A stretch of DNA of 5,240 nucleotides. Source: an uncultured Chloroflexota bacterium (GTDB taxonomy: Bacteria > Chloroflexota > Dehalococcoidia > UBA3495). Shown here in pieces: positions 1 to 5,027 of this stretch. Where the stretch lies: assembly GCA_913052545.1 (NCBI GenBank), contig CAJXEF010000152.1:1-5240 (forward strand), read 5' to 3'. Below the pieces are notes generated by a model. That model was not told the origin of the DNA and did not search any database. It was given only the letters and a program-made list of their open reading frames with translations. The position numbers and the translations under genes are program-made. Position 1 is the first letter of the stretch. Each line of letters begins with the position of its first letter.

Positions 1-1
1 C

Positions 2-199
2 ATTGAAGAATCCCTTTACGATCCCCACCAAAATCGCGGAAGGCGCTGGCAGTTTACAAACCTGATCCTGAAACGGTTATTTTTATCTTCCAGCCAAATT
101 TACAATGGACATACCCTAATTCCACGAAAATGTGCCAGGATCGGTGAGGTATACAGATATATCGGTAAAGAATTTAATTACCGGACCGAATCATTTTAA
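2..199 (+). CDS. C-terminal part of an unrecognised protein (truncated by window edge)
   Basis: The second forward frame is open from the left edge to TAA at 197-199, giving 65 residues with no start codon needed inside the window. The fragment begins IEESLYDPHQNRGRRW and ends YRYIGKEFNYRTESF. It is basic and mixed in composition, with no membrane segment and no motif I recognise, so no function is assigned. It lies 18 nt upstream of the TPR lipoprotein on the same strand, so the two could be co-transcribed. The other two forward frames are broken by stops early, which favours this one, but a 65-codon open frame can occur by chance. Upstream sequence is needed to identify it. Confidence 0.45.
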   Translation: MEESLYDPHQNRGRRWQFTNLILKRLFLSSSQIYNGHTLIPRKCARIGEVYRYIGKEFNYRTESF

Positions 200-217
200 C
201 CAATCACTTAAAAGCCG

Positions 218-769
218 ATGTATATTATGTGGCATTTCAAAATGACGATGATGTGCTTGATCGCATTTACCACGGTTTTTACCGCATGCGATACCACCAC
301 AGATACACGATACTCGGAAAATGCTACACAAGCTAGAAAACATTATCTGATAGCAAGAAACGAAACCCAATCTGGTGAATTCCATTCCGCTTTAGATAAT
401 ATAAACAGAGCCCTCGAATTACAACAAAATTATTATTATTACTACCTCCGCCAAAAAATTCATAACAATATGGAATCGTGGGTAAATTGCGCAGAAGACG
501 GTGACAAACTAATCCAACTCGAACCTGGTTATTTCGAATCTTATCTCTTAACGGCCGAATGCAATTACCAACTTGGCCAATATAAGAAAGCCATAACCTC
601 TTACGATTGGTTCATTTTAAGAAATGATATAAGTAAACCTGATTTCTTCTTTAAGCGAGGCAATTCATATCTAGAGATCGGAAAGCCGAAAAAAGCAGCG
701 TTAGACTGGAACAAGGCATGTTACTTGGACAATACATATTGTTCTAATTTTCCTAAGTTAATTAACTGA
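218..769 (+). CDS. TPR-repeat putative lipoprotein
   Basis: A 183-residue protein, probably exported and lipid-anchored. An N-terminal hydrophobic stretch (about residues 9-23) ends in FTAC, an acceptable lipobox with Cys24 as the lipidation site; what follows is polar (DTTTDT). The rest reads as tetratricopeptide repeats at roughly 40-73, 74-106, 107-140 and 141-174. The last is the clearest, with the spaced Gly/Tyr/Gly/Ala pattern of a TPR (RGNSYLEIGKPKKAALDW). TPRs build helical scaffolds for protein binding, so this is likely an envelope adaptor, with no partner evident nearby. The start is uncertain: ATG occurs at 218, 227, 242, 248 and 251, none behind a clear Shine-Dalgarno. ATG 242 would give the most compact signal peptide (MTMMCLIAFTTVFTAC). 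Residues 72-76 are five tyrosines encoded by a TAT-rich run. It ends in TGA, and the next in-frame stop follows at once, so this TGA is an ordinary stop. Confidence 0.8.
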   Translation: MYIMWHFKMTMMCLIAFTTVFTACDTTTDTRYSENATQARKHYLIARNETQSGEFHSALDNINRALELQQNYYYYYLRQKIHNNMESWVNCAEDGDKLIQLEPGYFESYLLTAECNYQLGQYKKAITSYDWFILRNDISKPDFFFKRGNSYLEIGKPKKAALDWNKACYLDNTYCSNFPKLIN

Positions 770-818
770 CAGCTTCCTATGTAACCAAGTCTATAAAGTT
801 GTGATTGGTATAACCACT

Positions 819-824
819 GGGAGG
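819..824 (+). promoter_or_regulatory. Ribosome binding site deciding the TTG start at 830
   Basis: GGGAGG lies 5 nt before TTG 830. The alternative GTG at 824 overlaps this site, so TTG 830 is the better start. It is one of the clearest Shine-Dalgarno sequences in the window. Confidence 0.75.
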
Positions 825-829
825 TGGGC

Positions 830-1036
830 TTGAGCAAAACGATACGAATCTCCGATGACGCCTATTTATTCATTAAACAGCAAGCAGTAAAAGGGGACAC
901 CCTAGACTCTATTATAAAACGGTTACTAAATATCACAGGATCCAAAGACTCGCCAAAACCAATAACCAAAGCAGTCCAAGATAGTAACAAACTAAATGAT
1001 TATTATGACAATACCAACAGCGGGTACATACGATAG
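830..1036 (+). CDS. Small ribbon-helix-helix-like protein (antitoxin/regulator type)
   Basis: A 68-residue protein starting MSKTIRISDDAY from TTG 830. The N-terminal half fits a ribbon-helix-helix DNA-binding fold: a short beta strand (KTIRIS), a first helix (DDAYLFIKQQA) and a second helix after a Gly-Asp turn (TLDSIIKRLL). This arrangement is typical of VapB/CopG-type antitoxins and small autorepressors, which dimerise through the strand and insert it into the DNA major groove. The C-terminal half, from about residue 38, is polar, Asn/Asp/Lys-rich and probably disordered; in antitoxins such a tail binds the toxin. No recognisable toxin (PIN, RelE or MazF-like) is adjacent. The next gene is a small membrane protein 36 nt downstream on the same strand. 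It could equally be a solitary regulator. The fold is inferred from the residue pattern alone. Confidence 0.7.
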   Translation: MSKTIRISDDAYLFIKQQAVKGDTLDSIIKRLLNITGSKDSPKPITKAVQDSNKLNDYYDNTNSGYIR

Positions 1037-1072
1037 TAGCCCCGTCTTAAATAAAAAGATGCACTGTTACCG

Positions 1073-1279
1073 GTGCCTAATCCTGAATCGATATGGGAGT
1101 TTACTCGAGCGATGTTGGCCAAATTAATTTTAATACTAAGCGTATTCCTTTTGGTCTTAGCGCTGGCGATATCTTACAGGTCGGGTAGGCGCCTGATAAG
1201 AAACTACCCAAAATTTGTAGTTCTCACGATAGCAACATTAGCATCATTAATAGCCTTGGTTTGGGTCATGCAGGGTTAG
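1073..1279 (+). CDS. Small two-helix membrane protein, function unknown
   Basis: A protein of up to 68 residues with two hydrophobic segments, about 16-34 (KLILILSVFLLVLALAIS) and 48-66 (FVVLTIATLASLIALVWVM). They are joined by a strongly basic loop (RSGRRLIRNYPK). By the positive-inside rule the loop should be cytoplasmic and both ends outside. I recognise no family. The start is unsettled: GTG 1073 has no good ribosome binding site, and ATG 1112 would give a 55-residue protein that keeps both helices, with a weak GGGAG 12 nt upstream. It follows the RHH-like gene on the same strand and ends 6 nt before the 3' end of the convergent minus-strand gene. It could be an ordinary hypothetical membrane protein or, more speculatively, a small membrane-acting partner of the RHH-like gene. 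Confidence 0.55.
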   Translation: MPNPESIWEFTRAMLAKLILILSVFLLVLALAISYRSGRRLIRNYPKFVVLTIATLASLIALVWVMQG

Positions 1280-1312
1280 ATATCTTCAGTTAAAAAAGGC
1301 CTCTAAGATATC
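1279..1312. repeat. 8-bp inverted repeat at convergent gene ends
   Basis: GATATCTT (1279-1286) and its exact complement AAGATATC (1305-1312) flank an 18-nt spacer containing a run of six A. The pair straddles the point where the plus-strand membrane protein gene and the minus-strand DUF2103-like gene end. An AT-rich 8-bp stem there might end transcription in both directions. However, the stem is weak and no U-run follows it on either strand, so a terminator role is only a possibility. Confidence 0.3.
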
Positions 1313-1627
1313 CTTCGTTCTACCCGGTTCATCAGTATAAATGTAAATCTCCTGTACTGTTGAATCAGATCGGACAGTAAGCCTCCATCCACCAGTAATT
1401 GGGAGAAACTTTAATCTTCTTATACCCCTAGTTTTCCCGACTTGTTTAATTATTCCCAGAGCAATCTTATTTACTTCAGGAAGGTTGGCTGCCTTATGTA
1501 CTATCGGAAATGCCGAATCTATTACACTGGTATGACTAGAAGCTATTTTTCGTCCGCCAATATGCTTAGACATAGATGATAAATTGCCCTCGAAATCGTA
1601 GCTGAGGGTTCTATTACAGGCACCCAT
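1286..1627 (-). CDS. DUF2103-like protein
   Basis: A 113-residue protein, or 95 residues from the internal ATG at 1573. The conserved-looking part begins near SKHIGGRKIASSHTS (20-34) and runs through LPEVNKIALGIIKQVGK (49-65) to GGWRLTVRSDSTVQEIYIYT (79-98). The GG-W-x-L-x-x-R ... VQEI/V-[YF] pattern and an N-terminal Ser-His-Thr segment are what I recall of DUF2103, a family described as predicted metal-binding and of unknown role. Residues 1-18 look unlike that core, so Met19 may be the true start, although neither start has a Shine-Dalgarno. ATG 1627 sits just downstream of a TATAAT box, so a leaderless message is possible. It is convergent with the small membrane protein gene and divergent from the transporter gene. 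It ends in TGA. The family assignment is from memory of the motif and is moderate. Confidence 0.6.
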   Translation of the reverse strand: MGACNRTLSYDFEGNLSSMSKHIGGRKIASSHTSVIDSAFPIVHKAANLPEVNKIALGIIKQVGKTRGIRRLKFLPITGGWRLTVRSDSTVQEIYIYTDEPGRTKDILEAFFN

Positions 1628-1636
1628 TTAGTTTAT

Positions 1637-1642
1637 ATTATA
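1637..1642 (-). promoter_or_regulatory. Candidate -10 box for the DUF2103-like gene
   Basis: The minus strand reads TATAAT here, 9 nt upstream of ATG 1627, which would place transcription start within a few bases of the start codon. The surroundings are very AT-rich and no convincing -35 element is visible at the usual spacing, so a chance match is possible. Confidence 0.35.
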
Positions 1643-1739
1643 TTAACAAAGCTTTCCTGACTATATTTTCATAAGTATATCTCTGACATAATAGTAACCA
1701 CTAGGCCTCTATTCGCCGCACTGGACAGGAACATCTTAG

Positions 1740-3050
1740 ATGGGTAAAACACTGAAAAACCTATTAAACTGGCGTCCACCTCTTCCATTCTATTACGGCT
1801 GGTTTGTATTGGCTTTATCGAGTTGTGCTACATTCGCAGCCACTGGATCCTCACAAGTTGTAATTGGCGGAGTCCAAGATTTTATCTTCGAAGACATGGG
1901 ATGGACCCGAAGCACGATCGCGTTGGCAGCAACCCTGGGAACTTGGGCTAGCGGTCTGCTCAGCCCAATAGTAGGTAAATTGGCAGACAAATATGGCCCT
2001 CGTTGGCTAATGCCTATGGGTTTGATCATAGCGGGCCTAGCATTCTTTTTCTTATCTGGAGCCGATTCCGTATTGCAATTTTATGTAGCCTACGTTATTG
2101 GACGGGCAATAAGTAATCCTGTGCTGATTGGTATTGTACCCCGGACAATAGCCGTAAATTTCTTCCGACGAAAACGGAATATTGTAGTCGCAATTAGCTC
2201 TACCATACGCCCCGTAACCGGAGCCATAAACATTATGCTATTTTCGCTGGTAGCTAGTAGATCTGGATGGCGTATAGGCTTTCAATACTTAGGAGTTCTA
2301 AGCCTCCTGTTAGTGATCCCTCTCCTATGGCTTTTAAGAAGGAGCCCTGAAGATATTGGCCTGCTTCCGGATGGTTTGGAGCCACTCGTTCCTGTAGATT
2401 CCTCTGGAACCGAAGTAACTAACCCTAACCAGGTCCAAAATATCGGCTACCTGCCAGAATTTAGTTGGACCGTTAGGGAAGCCTTCCGGACCCGGACCCT
2501 GTGGTGTATAGCTTTTACGGCCTGTATCGGAACCATCGCTTCCTCAAGTGTCGGGTTTAGTCTAAAACCGTACTTGCTCGAAGTTTCAATTTCCCAGACC
2601 CAGGCGGCAGCTGTGCTAAGTTTGGGGACTGTTTTGGCCCTTGGGAACGTGGGTTGGGGAATTCTAGCAGATCATATAACTCCTAGAAGATGCCTCATTT
2701 TGGCTTTAATCATAGCTGCATCTATGGATATATTTCTGGTGTATGTGAACACGTTACCCACAGCATATGCATTTGCTGTTATTTGGGGTGTCTCTTCGGG
2801 ATCTATCGGATCATTAGAGCACATGATGTTGGCGCAATATTACGGAAGGAATTCATATGGATCGATACTGGGATCCTTTGGCCCGTTACAAACGCTTGCC
2901 TTAGGGTTAGGCCCAGGGCTTGGTGCGCTAATCCGTGACCTAAGTGGTAGCTACAATATATTGTTCATTTCAATGGCTCTTTTGTATGTTTCCGCTATCG
3001 GTCTTATATTTTTTGCCAAGGAACCACAATTACCAGATAGAGCCACTTAG
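1740..3050 (+). CDS. Major facilitator superfamily transporter (12 TM)
   Basis: A 436-residue inner-membrane secondary carrier of normal MFS length. The N terminus PFYYGWFVLAL (16-26) is typical of the monocarboxylate/oxalate-formate antiporter-like branch. The MFS signature motif A is clear in loop 2-3 (GKLADKYGPR, 79-88), and a degenerate copy sits in loop 8-9 (GWGILADHITPRR, 305-317), as expected from the internal repeat of the fold. A hydrophilic stretch, about 201-247, forms the central cytoplasmic loop between the two six-helix halves. Helix content is continuous on both sides, so the gene looks intact. ATG 1740 is chosen because AGGA lies 9 nt upstream (1727-1730) and no earlier start suits. 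The substrate cannot be read from the sequence; an organic anion is an inference from the subfamily look. It converges on the UGSC operon, so it is not co-transcribed with it. Confidence 0.93.
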   Translation: MGKTLKNLLNWRPPLPFYYGWFVLALSSCATFAATGSSQVVIGGVQDFIFEDMGWTRSTIALAATLGTWASGLLSPIVGKLADKYGPRWLMPMGLIIAGLAFFFLSGADSVLQFYVAYVIGRAISNPVLIGIVPRTIAVNFFRRKRNIVVAISSTIRPVTGAINIMLFSLVASRSGWRIGFQYLGVLSLLLVIPLLWLLRRSPEDIGLLPDGLEPLVPVDSSGTEVTNPNQVQNIGYLPEFSWTVREAFRTRTLWCIAFTACIGTIASSSVGFSLKPYLLEVSISQTQAAAVLSLGTVLALGNVGWGILADHITPRRCLILALIIAASMDIFLVYVNTLPTAYAFAVIWGVSSGSIGSLEHMMLAQYYGRNSYGSILGSFGPLQTLALGLGPGLGALIRDLSGSYNILFISMALLYVSAIGLIFFAKEPQLPDRAT

Positions 3051-3250
3051 GAGCCGAGATACTTTGCGCTGCCACGTTGTCACAATGACATAGCAGGTGA
3101 GGAACTATCCAATTAATCTTATCCACTATGTCATTATATTCACCATGCATACCCTGTTCGAAAACATCCGTGGCGGATTTGGAGTTTATGGATAATGAGG
3201 TACTGCCAAACTTAAACAAGCTTTAGCGATCTATTTTCAACTGTCGCGAA
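3051..3250. other. Non-coding stretch between convergent genes
   Basis: Two hundred bases between the transporter stop and the 3' end of the minus-strand operon. I see no supportable gene: the one longer minus-strand frame (3219-3004, TTG start without ribosome binding site) runs into the transporter gene and looks like chance. There is no classical GC stem plus T-run terminator for either flanking gene. The left half holds the inverted repeats listed at 3078-3144. Confidence 0.6.
3078..3144. repeat. Nested and interleaved inverted repeats
   Basis: AATGACATAG (3084-3093) is exactly complementary to CTATGTCATT (3126-3135), a 10-bp inverted repeat with a 32-nt spacer. The same left arm overlaps a tight dyad, TGTCA-CAA-TGACA (3078-3090). 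GGTGA (3096-3100) can pair with TCACC (3140-3144), crossing the main stem in an H-type pseudoknot order. This could be an RNA fold in the transporter 3' UTR or a dyad protein site built on TGTCA/TGACA. No function is assigned. Confidence 0.5.
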
Positions 3251-4363
3251 TTATTTAAGAAAGTCTTGGACAGATATTACAGGTGTCCCGTCTTTAAATT
3301 GGATCCCTCTAGTTACGCTGAGGTTGTATCCAGCGGATAATATTGCATTCATATGCCTGCCATATCCGCCCGCAACAACTATAATGAGATTCTCAGGTCG
3401 CGGAACAATGGGCATCATGGCTTGATCATTGGTAATATCTACGAACTCCGGCTGATCCACCGTTCCCCAACCTCCCCTATCTCTCAGGAGTCCAACCGGA
3501 TTTTGAGCTTTCTCAAACAAAAACTCTTTTACACGTTGCTTAGACCATTTAAAGTCGTTCAGCCAAATAGCCGACTCGGCGGTTAAGACCATCATTTGTT
3601 CCCCTTCTATACCACTTCGGTAAACCCCGTTCGCCCCCAAGTGGCACATTGCGGAAGCCCCGGTCTCTAAATACGTTTCAGGAGATTTACTTACCATATC
3701 ATTAATATTGTGAGGAGATTCAGTACAAAATACGGTCACCGAATTCGTTCCGTGAGGAAGTCCCCGTTCTTCATGAAGGGAATCCCAGGGGCTACCTTCT
3801 TCATCTTCCCCGATACAAAAGGAGTATTTACCAGGATGCCCATGAGTAGCCATGTCCGTCACTCCAGGGATGCCTCCTCCTATATTCGCACAAATCAAAC
3901 GCACTGCTCTACCAATCGTCGCGTTCGCTCGCCATCCTTGTCCAAAGACATTTTGCCTACAGTTGACGTCGAGTTCATTACGAATAGGACCATTGATTAT
4001 GATCAAATGGGCTCCTGGATGAGTGGTAGTCTGACGACCATATATATTATATTGGGGCTCATTGATTGCTTCGATGACCGTAATTACCACAGGTAAATAC
4101 TCCGGTCTACACCCAGCCATGATGGAGTTTATCGCTATTTTCTCAACAGTAGCCACTCCACCCCTGGGTTCTAGTTCACAAACAACTTCGTGCCTAGCTC
4201 GGTCTGTATATTTCAGCATTCGGTCAACTAAGTCTGGCGTAGGAGGAATGATAGGCAGACCGTCAGTCCAGCCGGAATCATAAAATTGTTCATAAATCTT
4301 AGAGGCCGTTGGATCAACATCGATGAGCCTCGCAGCTGGCCCTATTTCGAGCATATAATTCAC
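3251..4363 (-). CDS. UGSC-operon partner protein with DGLPIIPPTP motif, unknown function
   Basis: A 370-residue, probably cytosolic protein with no signal peptide or membrane helix. Landmarks are GWTDGLPIIPPTPDLVDRML (31-50), AGCRPEYLPVV (83-93), THPGAHLIIINGP (114-126), HGHPGKYSFC (174-183) and RPENLIIVVAGGYGRH (322-337). Cys occur at 62, 85, 135, 158, 183, 213 and 240. I recognise this as a family commonly found beside, or associated with, UGSC (seleno)proteins and often given vague thioredoxin-like names, but it has no CxxC thioredoxin site and I know of no proven reaction. It starts 6 nt after the UGSC stop, so the two genes should be translated from one message and may act together. The start is either GTG 4363, with AAAGGA only 2 nt away, or ATG 4354 three codons later, with that site 11 nt away. 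Neither spacing is ideal. Confidence 0.75.
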   Translation of the reverse strand: MNYMLEIGPAARLIDVDPTASKIYEQFYDSGWTDGLPIIPPTPDLVDRMLKYTDRARHEVVCELEPRGGVATVEKIAINSIMAGCRPEYLPVVITVIEAINEPQYNIYGRQTTTHPGAHLIIINGPIRNELDVNCRQNVFGQGWRANATIGRAVRLICANIGGGIPGVTDMATHGHPGKYSFCIGEDEEGSPWDSLHEERGLPHGTNSVTVFCTESPHNINDMVSKSPETYLETGASAMCHLGANGVYRSGIEGEQMMVLTAESAIWLNDFKWSKQRVKEFLFEKAQNPVGLLRDRGGWGTVDQPEFVDITNDQAMMPIVPRPENLIIVVAGGYGRHMNAILSAGYNLSVTRGIQFKDGTPVISVQDFLK

Positions 4364-4369
4364 AGTCCT

Positions 4370-4918
4370 TTAACTTTGTATTAAAGCCGCTACAACCTCA
4401 CTGTAATGTGCAGTAACATCGGACCTTATGCTTGCCTCAGGTTGGGCAGCAACTGGATGGTTGATAACTACGATCGGTAAATGGGGCATCTTTTGAAGTT
4501 TAGTTATTCGTTTTCCGTAATCAGCGAACGAATGAGTGACTATCGTTACAGTAGGGATACCATTTCGTTCAAGAGTCATACAATCGTGGACACTCCACGA
4601 GGTGCAGGATCCTCAATCTCCCGTAGCAGTTATCAATACGTCAACCTCATTGATAAGCTGTTCTTTGATTGCCGCAGACATGCCGCTCACGCTACTTTTC
4701 CTGTAATATCTGATTTCGGCGCCTTCGAATTGGTCCTTTAATTGGTGCTCGAGTTGGTCCAAAATGATATCAGACCTGTCTTTAGTATTATTAAGGAGCC
4801 CAAGTACTTTCCCGTTCAAAGTGGATGGTCTATCGGCTAAATCATCTATGCCAACTCTTTCGCCGGCAATTGGCTCGAACACCTTTAATCGGTTATTAAT
4901 CAAGAGACTCACCTTCAA
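4370..4918 (-). CDS. UGSC-family selenoprotein (in-frame TGA read as Sec)
   Basis: A 182-residue protein if TGA at 4615-4613 is decoded as selenocysteine (Sec102). Around it the frame reads ITATGD-U-GSCTSWSVHDC, which is the defining U/C-G-S-C-T-S motif followed by S-V-H-D. The reading resumes with LERNGIPTVTIVTHSF (116-131) and a C-terminal Pro-rich turn (NHPVAAQPEA), matching the family on both sides. Without recoding the gene falls apart into two meaningless pieces, 4918-4613 and 4579-4370. The N-terminal part contains NGKVLGLLNNTKDRSDIILD (35-54), also family-like. The Sec-x-x-Cys pair (U102/C105) suggests a redox centre; the substrate is unknown. A bacterial SECIS-like hairpin follows the codon. 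The start is uncertain: TTG 4918 is the longest choice without a ribosome binding site, and TTG 4903 has AGGTGA just upstream. In-frame TAG at 4945-4943 closes the frame above. It is first gene of a two-gene operon. Confidence 0.92.
4584..4600 (-). promoter_or_regulatory. Bacterial SECIS-like hairpin of the UGSC gene
   Basis: On the mRNA, UCGUGGA and UCCACGA form a perfect 7-bp stem with a GUG loop (4593-4591). The stem begins 12 nt, and the loop 19 nt, after the UGA. A short stem just downstream of UGA with a G at the start of the apical loop, 16-37 nt away, is the known layout of bacterial SECIS elements bound by SelB. The spacing resembles the Escherichia coli fdhF element. Confidence 0.75.
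4613..4615 (-). other. Selenocysteine codon (TGA) of the UGSC gene
   Basis: This TGA falls at the first position of the UGSC motif, preceded by GD and followed by GSC. Cys-containing relatives have CGSC at this place, so Sec replacing Cys is the natural reading. A plain sequencing error is less likely given the hairpin directly downstream. Confidence 0.9.
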
Positions 4919-4988
4919 GTTCGTTGGATAGGCGACGCCAGACTAGCACATAGATACGTCGTTAGACAACTTTAATATTCCATTACGT

Positions 4989-4994
4989 TATAAT
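4989..4994 (+). promoter_or_regulatory. Candidate -10 box for the right-edge gene
   Basis: A perfect TATAAT lies 33 nt upstream of the TTG start at 5028, implying a leader of about 25-30 nt. The nearest -35-like sequence is TAGACA at 4963-4968, with a long 20-bp spacer, so the -35 call is weak. The box sits in the 109-bp divergent region that must also hold the promoter of the minus-strand UGSC operon. Confidence 0.45.
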
Positions 4995-5016
4995 AATGGC
5001 TAAAGAGAACTGAAAC

Positions 5017-5022
5017 AGGGAG
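5017..5022 (+). promoter_or_regulatory. Ribosome binding site for the TTG start at 5028
   Basis: AGGGAG lies 5 nt before TTG 5028, an ideal spacing. It is a main reason to believe that translation starts upstream of the TGA at 5091 and not after it. Confidence 0.6.
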
Positions 5023-5027
5023 TACCA

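Noticed and set aside
191..385. Minus-strand frame opposite the TPR lipoprotein N terminus
   Set aside because: The plus-strand reading gives a signal peptide, lipobox and TPRs; the minus-strand product is Cys-rich and featureless.
770..818. Possible bulged hairpin (ACCAAGTC with GATTGGT) before the RHH-like gene
   Set aside because: Seven pairs with a bulge and an AT-rich 11-nt loop is weak and easily random; it was not kept as an operator or attenuator.
1286..1288. TGA ending the DUF2103-like gene considered as a Sec codon
   Set aside because: The protein appears complete at this point, only about 14 more codons follow before TAA, and there is no well-placed strong hairpin downstream.
3004..3219. 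Minus-strand 71-codon frame overlapping the transporter 3' end
   Set aside because: It starts with TTG without a ribosome binding site, overlaps 47 bp of a confident gene on the other strand, and its protein has no recognisable pattern.
3710..4283. Plus-strand open frames opposite the UGSC partner gene
   Set aside because: The minus-strand protein there is family-like and continuous. The plus-strand translations are rich in Ser, Arg and Thr with no motif, as expected for antisense shadows.
4481..4741. Plus-strand frame running across the UGSC Sec codon
   Set aside because: It is antisense to the recoded UGSC gene, whose motif is clear; this frame has no ribosome binding site or known pattern.
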